Shown here: positions 17,656 to 27,042 of the stretch, one piece after another
Layout of the letters: the number at the start of each line of letters is the position of its first letter
Numbering within the stretch: position 1 is the stretch's first letter
Source: Chlamydia avium 10DC88
Lineage (GTDB): Bacteria > Chlamydiota > Chlamydiia > Chlamydiales > Chlamydiaceae
Length of the DNA stretch: 64,000 nt
Reading direction: 5' to 3'
Assembly (NCBI RefSeq): GCF_000583875.1
Contig: NZ_CP006571.1
Span: forward strand, 874,644-938,643
Position numbers and translations under genes: made by a program
The notes under the pieces: model-generated
The model's input: only the letters and a program-made list of their open reading frames with translations
Databases searched by the model: none
Told to the model about the DNA's origin: nothing

Positions 17656-20277
17656 TTAATTAGGATAAATTTCACCCGCTAAGTGTGTCAGAATCTTATT
17701 TAATACCTGCATTGACGTGGATACCAATGTCCATTCTTGTTGTACGCTAGACATTTGGTTTTGTAGATTTAATTGTTGAGTTTGACTTTGTGTCGTATAG
17801 TTTTGTTGGTCAGACTGAATTTGAGTAAACAGAGTGCCTAAACCCCCGGTGATACTGATATTAGGAAATCCGTTAGCAATAAATCCTTCTAGAGAAGCTA
17901 ATGTAGACATCCAGTCTTTCATTCCTACAATTTTAAATACATTTTCTTTTACTGTATTGTTATCCATTTCGGGGGTGATCGTCAGGCTAGTTAATAGGGC
18001 ATTGAGGACATTGAGCTGGTTTAGTGTGATATTCAGAGCGTAGTTGTAGTTTGCTGTTGCATTACGCATTTCAGTGATCTGAGATGAGGATGCTCCCGAA
18101 AGGGTATTGATTTTTTTCATTAATTCTTCTACTAGCACAGAAGCGCGTCGACAAAGATTAACATCATTAAAGATATGATCTTTTTCTTTAGACACTGCTA
18201 CGAGAGTTTCGTAGTAATCTCCACAAAATAGATTCTCTCCTTCTTTACTTTCGACGAGGTAGGATGAGAAATTATAATATACTGATGTCGTGGAAAAGGT
18301 GTTGGTAATTTCAAGTAATTTATTGATTGCATTAGCAGCAAGGTTGTTGAAGTTAATTTCTTCAATCAGAGGATCTAATAGAATGGATTGTTTAGGTAGC
18401 TGAGAGTTTAGAATAAAATAAATAAATGCAGATCCTAAACTTTCGGAATTTAACCAACTAGTAACGGCATTGGCTCTTTCATCAGTGAAACTAGCATTGG
18501 CGGGATCGAACTCTTCGTATTTTTCCTCAAGATCTGTTATTTGCTGTTGCAATTTTTGAATATGTTCTGTGGCTGCTTTTGAAAAGTTATTTAAAATCTC
18601 AGTGGCTTCTGTTGGTAGTTCCTCGTTATCAGCAATTTTGATTTGCTCTACAAAGTTTGCAAAATTGGGGATATAATAGGTTGTTTGTCCCTGTTGTCCT
18701 CTTGATTGAGCTGTTGTGAGATAGGTACCTAGACTAGTAGTGGCGATGGTAGATACGTCTTGCCCAATATCAGAAAAGAAAGAGTAGTTGGTTTTAAACA
18801 GTTGTCCCTTATTATTTAAGTAAGTTTGTATTGTAGATTCATTATTTATAAAATTTTGTAGGGTGTAATCAGCAAGTTCTTGAAAGACAATAGTACGAGC
18901 AATAAAGCCGCTCATAGATACGTCATTATTTTTTACTTTTAATTCAAGTATAGAATTCACATAAGGTTCGATTAAAGTTTTTTCATCCTGCTGTAGGTAA
19001 CCGTAGATTTGAGATAAGTTCATTAAACCTGCATAGGATTCCATGGCTGCAGTGACAATTTCTGAAGTGTATTCTTTTTGTTTGACAATAATATCAGTAA
19101 GTTCTGCCCAAGTTGAAAAACAATTTTGTGCTTTTTGAAATAGTTCTAGTTGGTTTTCTAATGTTTCTTTTTCGTTTTCTATAGATAGACGAACAGTATT
19201 TAAATTCTGCACAGCAGTTTGATAGGCACTAACAATGCCTTCACGATATAATGCACCATCTCGAGAAGGTAAATATTCATCTAAAGTAGATTGTTGTGGT
19301 AGCACACTAGCTGTATAAATAGTTTGTATATCATCTTCAGATAAAGAAGATTGTGTTAGATATTTACTTAATGCTAATTGTGTTTTAATAATCTCATCAT
19401 TGCCTCCAAGAGCAGGATTTTTCTGTACAGCATCTTTGAGGCCATCAAAAATGGAAAGCAACACAACTCGAGCGTTTACTTCGTCCACATTGTATTGCGT
19501 GGGCTCTGGAGGCTGTGTGGCGATGCTAGACATGTCTTGCATCATTTGTAGAGTACATGCCCCTACAGAACTACGGTATGTCATGATTTGTTTAGAGACA
19601 TAAGTATCAAAGAAATCTTGTGCAAAGGTATTTTCGTATTCTGTTAAAGCTTCTTGAATATTTTCTTCTGTTGCTCCTGCAGCTGTTAACTTTTCTCGAA
19701 GAGCTTGTTGACCAGACTGAATAGCTGATGCTTGTTCTTTTTTTATTTGTGTTATGAGATCGTCATCAGTAGGTTCGTAGCTATTGTTAAATACTGTTTT
19801 TTGTTGTGTTTCATTAAGAGAATCCTTGTCTTTAAGTGGAGAAACTAAAGCAATAGCTAAAGTTATGGATGATACCTGTGACAGGTTTAACTCAGTTACC
19901 GACTCAATCAAAGTATCCAGACCATTTAAAATTGTAGGGACCAAAGCAACTGCGGTTGCTTCTTGAATGGAGGCAATAGTTTCCGTGGTGTCATTGTTTG
20001 TATTAGTAGTGGTAGAGTTATCAGAGCGTTTAGGCTGCTTGGGAGGAGAAGGGAAGATTGTATTGTGTGGGTTTAATAAAGAAGAGGCATGGATAGTTCC
20101 AGCATCTAAAATTGTGGCTAAACGCTTTAAGGCGTATAGACCAGAGTTAATGGCTTCTATGTCTATAGCGGGTTGAGCTTTGGGGTTAAAATTAGAAAAC
20201 TTATGGTCTAATTTAATTTTAAATAAAGCATTTCCAGGGACTGTGGTAGATAAATTTTGTATATGAAGCGAAGACAT
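17656..20277 (-). CDS. DUF582-family secreted protein (873 aa)
   Basis: 873 residues, a member of the Chlamydia-specific DUF582 family (CT619, CT620, CT621, CT711 and CT712 in C. trachomatis), several of which are type III effectors; DUF582 domains have been reported to bind host Hrs and Hook proteins. No signal peptide or membrane segment. Mostly helical, with a coiled-coil-like stretch around 575-600 and the DUF582-type C-terminus QNQMSSVQQEWTLVSTSM followed by a hydrophobic helix. Proline/threonine/asparagine-rich segment near 75-95. Divergent from a second DUF582 gene across about 205 AT-rich bases. I cannot tell which C. trachomatis paralogue it matches. Confidence 0.75.
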   Translation of the reverse strand: MSSLHIQNLSTTVPGNALFKIKLDHKFSNFNPKAQPAIDIEAINSGLYALKRLATILDAGTIHASSLLNPHNTIFPSPPKQPKRSDNSTTTNTNNDTTETIASIQEATAVALVPTILNGLDTLIESVTELNLSQVSSITLAIALVSPLKDKDSLNETQQKTVFNNSYEPTDDDLITQIKKEQASAIQSGQQALREKLTAAGATEENIQEALTEYENTFAQDFFDTYVSKQIMTYRSSVGACTLQMMQDMSSIATQPPEPTQYNVDEVNARVVLLSIFDGLKDAVQKNPALGGNDEIIKTQLALSKYLTQSSLSEDDIQTIYTASVLPQQSTLDEYLPSRDGALYREGIVSAYQTAVQNLNTVRLSIENEKETLENQLELFQKAQNCFSTWAELTDIIVKQKEYTSEIVTAAMESYAGLMNLSQIYGYLQQDEKTLIEPYVNSILELKVKNNDVSMSGFIARTIVFQELADYTLQNFINNESTIQTYLNNKGQLFKTNYSFFSDIGQDVSTIATTSLGTYLTTAQSRGQQGQTTYYIPNFANFVEQIKIADNEELPTEATEILNNFSKAATEHIQKLQQQITDLEEKYEEFDPANASFTDERANAVTSWLNSESLGSAFIYFILNSQLPKQSILLDPLIEEINFNNLAANAINKLLEITNTFSTTSVYYNFSSYLVESKEGENLFCGDYYETLVAVSKEKDHIFNDVNLCRRASVLVEELMKKINTLSGASSSQITEMRNATANYNYALNITLNQLNVLNALLTSLTITPEMDNNTVKENVFKIVGMKDWMSTLASLEGFIANGFPNISITGGLGTLFTQIQSDQQNYTTQSQTQQLNLQNQMSSVQQEWTLVSTSMQVLNKILTHLAGEIYPN

Positions 20278-20483
20278 AGAAAAACAAAATTAAAATAGTT
20301 TTTTATTTTATTTTCCTATTTTAAAAGGTTTTTTTTCATTCTGCTTTTTTACAGAGAAATTTTTTTTGTTTCTATGGTGTTGTTAATTTGTTTTTTAAGA
20401 AAAATAAAAATTTTTAATTAAAAAATAAAATAATTTTCATGTTAATTTTATTAAAAATAAAAATTAACCATTCTGTCTTTCCT
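20278..20483. other. AT-rich divergent intergenic region between DUF582 genes
   Basis: About 205 bases, mostly A and T with long T and A runs (for example around 20325-20375 and 20400-20425). It must hold the promoters of both DUF582 genes. No convincing -35/-10 pair or sigma-54 motif stands out because of the base bias. Confidence 0.4.
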
Positions 20484-22973
20484 ATGGATATTGTGAATAA
20501 TTCTTTTGTTTCAGCAATTTATAAAAAATTCTCTATTGCATCCAGTCACGGAGTAGAGAAAAAATCACAGCACTTGTTGGAGAGTGTTTTTCATTATGAA
20601 AAGACTGAGATGGAACGACATGCCATGCAATGTTTGTTCAATATTTTAGATCAAAAATCTGATGAAAAATACAGACAACTTGTAAATAAGTTACAAAAGG
20701 GAAGCTACACTCAGGTAACAAATATCCATTCAAAATCCTTAAATCTTGTGAATGTCACAGCTTCTGTTTCTTCCACAGAAGTAACAGCCACGGAAGACAC
20801 AGTCACGGAAGATCCATATTATAATGCAGTTAAACAAAAGTGGGCACAAGGACTTCTGGAAAAAATTCAGTCTGTTATGACTAATGTTTTAACTGCAGCA
20901 AATTCAGACTCTTCTGAGGATAAAACTGATTTAGATACAATATCTACTGAGATAAACCGTTTGGTTTCTGCAGGAATGCAATTGACGGAAGCAGATTTTA
21001 CTAGTTTATATGGTTTGCCAGAGGAATTTTTTAACGCTATACAAAAGACAGATATCTTTACAGGAGCACAAAAAACCACGTTTGTAAATGAATTAGCGGG
21101 ATGTTATGGAGAGGCAACTCAGTTAATACAGGTGTTTGCTGATAGTCGTATAGAAGGATTCCAAGATGTTCTTAATGTAGTAAAGTCTTTGTTAACTACA
21201 GAGCAATTTACAGATTTTCTTCCTCTAGAAACAAAATTAAATGAGTTAAGAACTACTGTGCAGCCCTACGATGACGATGAGTTGAATCAAATAGCACAAG
21301 TGGGAGATGATTTATCCCTGGCCATTGCAGAATCAGATTTACCAAGAAATGATAAGATTCCTCTTACAAATCAGTTATCCCTGTTATATCAAGATCAAGT
21401 AGAAGCCTTGAAGTCTTTCAATGTGGTGTTGTCAGCTGTTGATTTTGTTAATCAACATCAATCTTCCGTATTTAGTACAATTTCTAGTTTAGTAGAGTCC
21501 TTAATGGGAACCTTTGCTCCGATTAATTTAGGTCAATCAAACACAGAGATTAGCAGTGCTGCTTTATCTGGAGCCCTACAGATAGTGCGAGCAATTAATT
21601 CCCGATTTGATGAGTTAACGGAAGAACAGCAGACCTTAGTTAACACCGCTGTGGACACTTTAGACGATTTCTATGGGAATCAATATTTAGGAGGTTTATG
21701 GGCATATTTTGTAGCTTCTACAGCACTAGCGAATAATCCTACAGCAACACTTACTGACGTAAATAATGCCGTTAAGGAGGCAGCAAAAGAAGTAGAGAAT
21801 TCAAAATTTAATTTTGCTAAATCTTTAAAAGAAGTAATGGATGCCGTGGCTGCTGCTAATGGTCAGTGTACTATCAATAACAATCCATCGGAAAGTTATA
21901 CTATTTATTCTAGTTCAACAGATAATACAGTAACCACGAATCAGATCCTTCTCAATCGTGGATCTGTAGGATTTCTTCCTAAGATTACTGCAGCCGCAAA
22001 CGGGAAATCTGAAATCACAGCACGTGCATATTTTCAGTTTAAAGGTCAGGCATCAGTAGAAGATGCAAAATTGCAGCAAACAACAGAGGAAGTCCAAACA
22101 CAGAAACAAGGCTTTCAATCGATGCAGACAAATATCTATGCTGAGCAACTTATGTCTCAAGCTGTGGGATTAAAATCCATGGCTTTTCCTTCTGCTGTAG
22201 CCGCTGTGTTAATTGACCACTATATGCCTAAGGAAGTAGATTTCCTAGAAGAGATTTACGGACAATTATATTATAGCAACTTTGGTTCCTCTGTAGGAAA
22301 TGCTGTGATCGAAGCTATTTCACAGTATGTAAATGCCGCTACGTATTTCACTTTTGCAAGTTATGTAGGACAGCAACCTGCAGTTGGTGTTGGTTCAAGT
22401 TCAGATGATGATGTATTTCCAGGATCCGCAGAGAGTGCGCAATCTAAGTTAGATACAGAAAAGCAGCAAGCCGCTGCTTATTTAAAAAGCACTCAAGATG
22501 CCTTGACTGTTATTGCGGAACAAGTTGCTAAGGTTAATGCTGATGAAAAGATGACTAATGAGCAGCGCACAAATATTTTAGATGCTTTGAATGACTATAC
22601 AGATAATCTAAATGCAATATCGAGTTCACTAGTATTATTACAAAACTATCTCGCTCCTTTATCAGTTGCAGAGGGTTCAGTAGCAGGGACATTTAAAGTA
22701 AACGGAGGGCAAGAGCAGTGGCAATCGCGATTGGAGATTTTAGAAGATGCTTTGATTTCTGGATTGTCAGGAAATGCAGTTGCAGGAGGGATGTTCCCTG
22801 TTCAAGCTCTTGTACAAGCAGATCAGCAGTCATATGCAGATATGGGACAGAATTACCAGCTAGAACTCCAGATGCATTTAACATCCATGCAACAAGAATG
22901 GACAGTGGTTGCCACTTCTTTACAGTTATTGAACCAAATGTATCTGAGTTTAGCTCGAAGTCTCGTGGGTTAA
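20484..22973 (+). CDS. DUF582-family secreted protein (about 829 aa)
   Basis: Second DUF582 protein, paralogous to the 873-residue neighbour: both end with the same pattern (here MHLTSMQQEWTVVATSLQLL). Predicted type III substrate: no Sec signal, helix-rich, serine-rich ends. A threonine/valine run lies near residues 95-115, and a segment around 580-640 (MPKEVDFLEEIYGQLYYSNF) probably begins the conserved domain. I favour the ATG at 20484 (MDIVNNSF); an upstream in-frame ATG at 20439 would add 15 residues from very AT-rich leader DNA. Neither start has a clear Shine-Dalgarno sequence. Precise host target unknown. Confidence 0.75.
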   Translation: MDIVNNSFVSAIYKKFSIASSHGVEKKSQHLLESVFHYEKTEMERHAMQCLFNILDQKSDEKYRQLVNKLQKGSYTQVTNIHSKSLNLVNVTASVSSTEVTATEDTVTEDPYYNAVKQKWAQGLLEKIQSVMTNVLTAANSDSSEDKTDLDTISTEINRLVSAGMQLTEADFTSLYGLPEEFFNAIQKTDIFTGAQKTTFVNELAGCYGEATQLIQVFADSRIEGFQDVLNVVKSLLTTEQFTDFLPLETKLNELRTTVQPYDDDELNQIAQVGDDLSLAIAESDLPRNDKIPLTNQLSLLYQDQVEALKSFNVVLSAVDFVNQHQSSVFSTISSLVESLMGTFAPINLGQSNTEISSAALSGALQIVRAINSRFDELTEEQQTLVNTAVDTLDDFYGNQYLGGLWAYFVASTALANNPTATLTDVNNAVKEAAKEVENSKFNFAKSLKEVMDAVAAANGQCTINNNPSESYTIYSSSTDNTVTTNQILLNRGSVGFLPKITAAANGKSEITARAYFQFKGQASVEDAKLQQTTEEVQTQKQGFQSMQTNIYAEQLMSQAVGLKSMAFPSAVAAVLIDHYMPKEVDFLEEIYGQLYYSNFGSSVGNAVIEAISQYVNAATYFTFASYVGQQPAVGVGSSSDDDVFPGSAESAQSKLDTEKQQAAAYLKSTQDALTVIAEQVAKVNADEKMTNEQRTNILDALNDYTDNLNAISSSLVLLQNYLAPLSVAEGSVAGTFKVNGGQEQWQSRLEILEDALISGLSGNAVAGGMFPVQALVQADQQSYADMGQNYQLELQMHLTSMQQEWTVVATSLQLLNQMYLSLARSLVG

Positions 22974-22998
22974 TATTTTTCTTGCGATGATAGAAAGT

Positions 22999-23014
22999 TG
23001 GCATAATTTTCGCT
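22999..23014 (+). promoter_or_regulatory. Sigma-54 (RpoN) promoter of the 58-residue gene
   Basis: TGGCATAATTTTCGCT has the GG and GC pairs exactly 12 bases apart, as -24/-12 promoters require, and matches the site at 56243-56258 in 14 of 16 bases. It ends 41 bases before the ATG of the next gene, leaving a leader of about 30 bases. The C. trachomatis orthologue (CT652.1) is one of the two genes whose sigma-54 promoters were mapped in that species. Confidence 0.85.
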
Positions 23015-23054
23015 CCTTAATTTCTTGTAGAAGCAGGAAATTTACGAGGAAATC

Positions 23055-23231
23055 ATGTCTATACCATATATTCAAAAAGAGCTAGCTCGTTTAGAATCTA
23101 TTAATGATCAGTTGCTTACAGAACTACATTACGTACATACGTTATTGTGTGATATTGGGTTTCCAGAAGGATTAGTTACTATTAAGGCAATTGCTAAAGA
23201 AGTACTCACTGAGGATGAATTCTTAGATTAA
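23055..23231 (+). CDS. Small conserved protein, CT652.1-like (58 aa)
   Basis: 58-codon frame from ATG 23055 to TAA 23229-23231 with a good GAGGA ribosome site eight bases upstream. The product opens MSIPYIQKELARLESINDQL and is acidic at its C-terminus (EVLTEDEFLD); it looks like a short helical protein with no signal peptide. The sigma-54 promoter immediately upstream supports it as a real gene. Function unknown; probably active in the developmental stage when the AtoC/AtoS-RpoN system works. It overlaps the 3' end of lptB on the other strand by four bases. Confidence 0.82.
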   Translation: MSIPYIQKELARLESINDQLLTELHYVHTLLCDIGFPEGLVTIKAIAKEVLTEDEFLD

Positions 23232-23950
23232 TAGGAAAAAGAATCGCCGAGATAGTGTTGCTTTACCATGGGATTAGCAATCATTTGTGATGAGGAGCCT
23301 TCAAAGAAAATTTTTCCATCAATGATGAGATAACAACGATCCGCTATGGAGAGAAGCTCCTTAGCATTATGATCTGTAATGAGAATACCAATCCCACGAC
23401 TGGATAGAATTTTGATTAAGTATTTTACATTTTGAATTACAAGAGGATCTACATTAGCAAAAGGCTCATCTAGAAGAAGCACACTGGGGTTAAGTGCTAG
23501 CACACAGGCAATTTCGAGTCTCCGACGTTCTCCTCCCGAAAGAGTTCCAGCTTTTTTATTAATACATGAAGATAATTGGAGATCATCTATCAATGTTTCG
23601 AGTAAGTGCGATTGTTGTTTTCTTGCTTTATAGATGATTTCTAGGATACAGATCAGGTTTTCTTTTACTGTAAGATCTTTAAATATTGTAGGTTCTTGAG
23701 GTAGATAACCAATTCCTAGTCTCGCTCGATAATCCATCGTTTTTTTAGTGACATCAGTATTTTTAAAGATAATCTTTCCCGAATCGGGACGGATTAATCC
23801 TACAGTAAGATAGAAAGCTGTTGTTTTTCCCGCACCATTAGGTCCCAAAAGCCCGACAACTTCTCCTGAATTCACTTCAAAAGAAACATCATTTGTAACA
23901 GGTTTTTTATTATATTTTTTTACTAAGTTACATACAGAAAGTACGGGCAT
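23228..23950 (-). CDS. lptB: LPS export ABC transporter ATPase LptB
   Basis: 240-residue ABC ATPase of the Lpt system that powers lipooligosaccharide extraction from the inner membrane. Walker A GPNGAGKTT at 36-44, signature LSGGE at 137-141, Walker B LLLDEP at 158-163; length and motifs fit LptB (YhbG) closely. It lies six bases after the LptC-like gene, itself coupled to kdsA, making a Kdo/LPS export operon. Corresponds to CT653. Confidence 0.93.
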   Translation of the reverse strand: MPVLSVCNLVKKYNKKPVTNDVSFEVNSGEVVGLLGPNGAGKTTAFYLTVGLIRPDSGKIIFKNTDVTKKTMDYRARLGIGYLPQEPTIFKDLTVKENLICILEIIYKARKQQSHLLETLIDDLQLSSCINKKAGTLSGGERRRLEIACVLALNPSVLLLDEPFANVDPLVIQNVKYLIKILSSRGIGILITDHNAKELLSIADRCYLIIDGKIFFEGSSSQMIANPMVKQHYLGDSFSY

Positions 23951-23956
23951 AGCTAC

Positions 23957-24442
23957 CTATTTTTTGAGTAAAAATAACGACAGAGTTTTCATACCCCCTT
24001 CGACTCTTTCATCAGATCCTTGCGGATCCGGATGGATGGGATCTACGTGAAAATAACAATCATAAATATTTAGTGAACAATCTTGGTAATTTAATACTCC
24101 TCCTTTACCTTGAAATGTCATTAACTTATCTAAGTCTTGAGTGTAGATATGGCCGGAGAGTTTAGATAAAGCTTCCTTACAAACATAGTTGGTATCAGCT
24201 AAATGTAACTCCATACAAGATTTATCTACGTGGCAATTGAAAAATCTTCTTTCTGGTGAGGTAATCTGTTTCTGAATGCCTAGTTTCTTAATCTTGAGGA
24301 AAGGAGGAGTAGTATCAAAATGCTTATTCATACAGGAAACGTCGCAAATGCTATCTACTTTAATGATAGCAATCATGGTGGAACATGCAATTCCTAAGAT
24401 TCCTAGAGAGCAAAGTAAACCATAAAACCAAAATTTCGTCAT
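23957..24442 (-). CDS. LptC-like inner-membrane anchored protein
   Basis: About 161 residues: one N-terminal membrane helix ([18 protein letters not shown]) and a cysteine-containing periplasmic part with beta-strand character. Its place between kdsA and lptB is that of lptC/lptA in other Gram-negatives, so an LptC-type role in handing LPS across the periplasm is a context-based inference; sequence similarity is not obvious by eye. Start chosen at 24442, where ATG overlaps the kdsA stop as ATGA; a start 16 codons upstream is open but lies inside kdsA. Corresponds to CT654. Confidence 0.68.
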   Translation of the reverse strand: MTKFWFYGLLCSLGILGIACSTMIAIIKVDSICDVSCMNKHFDTTPPFLKIKKLGIQKQITSPERRFFNCHVDKSCMELHLADTNYVCKEALSKLSGHIYTQDLDKLMTFQGKGGVLNYQDCSLNIYDCYFHVDPIHPDPQGSDERVEGGMKTLSLFLLKK

Positions 24443-25248
24443 ACTAATGCCGAAGTAAATGAACATACACAAGAGTACAGTTGATCCCATGTGGAGATTA
24501 GTTCAGCAAAAGCATCTAGAGATAGCATAGAAGCGGCATCGCTTTTTGCTGAAGATGGGTCAGCATGTACCTCAATGAAAAGACCGTGAGCACCTGCTGC
24601 TAAGGCTGCTCGCGTTAATGTAGGAATAAATTCCGTTTGTCCTCCACTTTCTGTTTGTAGCCCTCCAGGAAGTTGTACAGAGTGTGTTCCGTCAAAAAGG
24701 ACAGGGAAACCATGACGTGCTAGCACAGGAATAGCTCGCATATCTGAAATCAGATTGTTATAACCAAAAGAAAATCCTCTTTCTGTGAGTATAATATTTT
24801 TATTTCCTGTCGAGAGGATTTTTTCAATAGGGCCGTGGAGATCCCAAGGAGACAGGAATTGCCCTTTTTTAATATTGATAGTTGCTTGTGTCTCTCCTGC
24901 AGCAATGAGTAAATCAGTTTGGCGGCATAAAAATGCAGGGATTTGCAGAATATCACAGACTTGAGCTGCTTCGCGTGCTTCGTCTGGAGAGTGAACATCT
25001 GTCAGGATTTCTACATTTAGAGTTTCTTTAATATTCGATAGGACTTTCAGGCCTTTTGTGATCCCAGGGCCTCGATATGAGTGTATGGAGGAACGGTTAG
25101 CTTTATCATAGCTACTTTTAAATATCCAATGAATACGGTCGGCATAGGGAGTGACTATTTCTTGAATTTTCCTCGCAATTTCTATTGTAGTTCTCTCTTC
25201 TTCTATAACACAGGGACCGGCAATGAGAATCATTTTATTTGAGAACAT
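24439..25248 (-). CDS. kdsA: 3-deoxy-8-phosphooctulonate synthase (KdsA)
   Basis: 269-residue Kdo-8-phosphate synthase, which condenses phosphoenolpyruvate with arabinose 5-phosphate to make the Kdo precursor of lipooligosaccharide. Family motifs: IAGPCVIEE at the start, [12 protein letters not shown], the GPGI loop near 79-82, and [12 protein letters not shown]. Length is normal. First gene of kdsA-lptC-lptB, coupled to the next gene by an ATGA overlap. Corresponds to CT655. Confidence 0.95.
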   Translation of the reverse strand: MFSNKMILIAGPCVIEEERTTIEIARKIQEIVTPYADRIHWIFKSSYDKANRSSIHSYRGPGITKGLKVLSNIKETLNVEILTDVHSPDEAREAAQVCDILQIPAFLCRQTDLLIAAGETQATINIKKGQFLSPWDLHGPIEKILSTGNKNIILTERGFSFGYNNLISDMRAIPVLARHGFPVLFDGTHSVQLPGGLQTESGGQTEFIPTLTRAALAAGAHGLFIEVHADPSSAKSDAASMLSLDAFAELISTWDQLYSCVCSFTSALV

Positions 25249-25362
25249 TATCTTTTACTCTTAATCGTTAATAAAAAGCCACTATAGAGGTTTATGTGAA
25301 ACAAGTCTACAGAGGATTTAGTTAATGCTCCTTGAGGAACATGAATGAAAATGAGTCTTAAA

Positions 25363-25395
25363 TTGACTTTTTTAGACTTAGATTTATACTAAGTC
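25363..25395 (+). promoter_or_regulatory. Predicted promoter of tRNA-Arg with inverted repeat over the -10
   Basis: TTGACT (25363-25368) and TATACT (25385-25390) spaced by 16 bases, about 55 bases before the tRNA. A perfect seven-base inverted repeat, GACTTAG (25375-25381) and CTAAGTC (25389-25395), spans the -10 box and could be an operator; it may also be chance in AT-rich DNA. Confidence 0.45.
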
Positions 25396-25447
25396 CAAAG
25401 TTTTTTATATTAAGACGTTTTCTTTATTCAAATTTCTGTGTGAATCT

Positions 25448-25520
25448 GGACCGATAGCTCAGAGGATAGAGCATTCGCCTTCTAAGCGAATGGTCGCAGG
25501 TTCGAATCCTGCTCGGTCCG
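25448..25520 (+). tRNA. tRNA-Arg (anticodon TCT)
   Basis: Complete 73-base cloverleaf: acceptor stem GGACCGA with TCGGTCC, D-loop TAGCTCAGAGGATAGAGC, anticodon stem TTCGC/GCGAA around loop CTTCTAA, and T-arm GCAGGTTCGAATCCTGC. Anticodon TCT reads AGA/AGG, common arginine codons here. CCA is not encoded. Confidence 0.96.
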
Positions 25521-25549
25521 ATTTTTATTGGTTTTAAAATTCACCCTTG

Positions 25550-25568
25550 CCTGCGGAATTTCCGCAGG
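25550..25568. terminator. Strong GC hairpin between tRNA-Arg and khpA
   Basis: Near-perfect palindrome CCTGCGGAA (25550-25558) and TTCCGCAGG (25560-25568) between the tRNA and the end of the opposing khpA gene. It is much more GC-rich than its surroundings. No T run follows on the plus strand, so it may be a terminator or a processing or stability hairpin. Confidence 0.5.
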
Positions 25569-25595
25569 ATGAGGAAAAGGTGTATTTTGTTTGGC

Positions 25596-25832
25596 TTAAT
25601 TATCTTCCATAATTTCTAGGCTGACTTTCACATTGTTTCTACTGGCTACGGAAACAAGTAAAGTACGTATGGCTTTGATTGTTCGGCCTTCTTTACCTAT
25701 AATTTTGCCTATATCGGGTTTGGCGACTGTCAATTCGTAGATAATAGTATGCGTTCCTTGTACTTCTTTAATATGCACTTCGTCAGGGCGATCTACGAGG
25801 TTTTTAATAATGTAGGCTAAAAATTCTTTCAT
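25596..25832 (-). CDS. khpA: KH-domain RNA-binding protein (KhpA/YlqC)
   Basis: 78-residue single KH-domain protein of the KhpA/YlqC family, a small RNA chaperone. The GxxG loop that contacts RNA is GKEG at 46-49 within IGKIIGKEGRTIKAIR. Length is typical. It lies downstream of the rluD-type synthase on the same strand, with about 110 bases between them. Confidence 0.9.
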   Translation of the reverse strand: MKEFLAYIIKNLVDRPDEVHIKEVQGTHTIIYELTVAKPDIGKIIGKEGRTIKAIRTLLVSVASRNNVKVSLEIMEDN

Positions 25833-25944
25833 AAGGTCATCCTATAACTAAATTTTCGCTGTCTGCAGGAGATCGGAAAAAATCGAACTCTAATTAATTT
25901 AATTCTAGTTTGTATGTAAAAATAATCAAACTAATTATTAGTTT

Positions 25945-26910
25945 TTATTTAATAAAATCAAACAATTGCTTGTTAGTATTTATATTAGTATCTTGAAATT
26001 CTTTCTTTATTAAGAGTCTCATATCACAAGGCAGCGGAGTAGTTAGTTTTAAGGGCTCATAAGTTTGTGGATGAATAAATTCTAGGCTATAGGCATGTAA
26101 TTGTTGTTTGTCAAGATTGTAACTTGTGTTTATAGATTTAGATCCATAAATAGGATCTCCTAAAATAGGTGTATTTAAGTACTTCATATGTACTCTAAGT
26201 TGATGAGTACGCCCTGTTTCTGGATACAAGAGAACAAGACTAAGTTTTCCATTATAAGTTAATACCTCACAATGAGTAACAGCCTCTTTCCCAGAGGTAG
26301 AAATAGTGATTTCTTTTCTTTTAATGGGATGACGAGACAATTTTGTACGGATGGTTGTATTTGTTGGTTTCCCTATGCAAATAGCGACGTAAATTTTTTT
26401 TATCTGTTTCCTTGAGAATAATTCACTATAAATAGCTTTTGCTTGACGTGTTTTTGCAGTAATTAATAATCCTGAAGTATCTTTATCTAGTCGGTGAATA
26501 ATTCCAGGTCGCCAGGGATCTTCGGGAAATTCTTGTTTTAGTCTTTCTCCAATTTCATGAAGTAAGGCGTGTACAACAGTGGAGTCGGCATGCCCTGGAG
26601 CAGGATGTACAACCATATTGCGAGGCTTATTAATTACTAAAATCTGATCATCTTCATACACTTTATCTAGGGGAATAGCTTCAGGGGTAAGCTGATGCAT
26701 CTCTTCTTTTTCAGAAAGAGTAATAATTACAGAGTCCCCAGCCACTACTTGTGTAGATGCTTTAGTTTGTACACGTCCATTTACTTGAACACATTGGTTA
26801 GCAATGTGTTGCTGATAAAAAGTTCTTGAATATTGTCCTTGTTGAGAAACTAAGAATTTATCCAGGCGGTTAGCATTAGTTTCGTCAACAGTAAAACAGA
26901 TAGATTTCAT
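25945..26910 (-). CDS. rluD: RluD-family 23S rRNA pseudouridine synthase
   Basis: 321-residue RluA/RluD-type synthase that isomerises uridines in rRNA. N-terminal S4 domain (about 15-75, RLDKFL), then the catalytic domain with HRLDKDTSGLL; the catalytic aspartate is D142. A GRTHQLRVHM motif also marks the family. Probably acts on large-subunit rRNA (RluD positions), but RluC-type specificity cannot be excluded. Corresponds to CT658. Confidence 0.9.
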   Translation of the reverse strand: MKSICFTVDETNANRLDKFLVSQQGQYSRTFYQQHIANQCVQVNGRVQTKASTQVVAGDSVIITLSEKEEMHQLTPEAIPLDKVYEDDQILVINKPRNMVVHPAPGHADSTVVHALLHEIGERLKQEFPEDPWRPGIIHRLDKDTSGLLITAKTRQAKAIYSELFSRKQIKKIYVAICIGKPTNTTIRTKLSRHPIKRKEITISTSGKEAVTHCEVLTYNGKLSLVLLYPETGRTHQLRVHMKYLNTPILGDPIYGSKSINTSYNLDKQQLHAYSLEFIHPQTYEPLKLTTPLPCDMRLLIKKEFQDTNINTNKQLFDFIK

Positions 26911-27042
26911 TTATAAAGTTTTTGTTTTAAGATTTTAAAATAAAAAAACTTATGATTCTAGAAAAAATAGAAAATCTTTTGTTTTTAAAACATTAAGCTA
27001 ATTACAGTAAAAATTGCCTTCTAATTGTAATTAAAATTTTTT

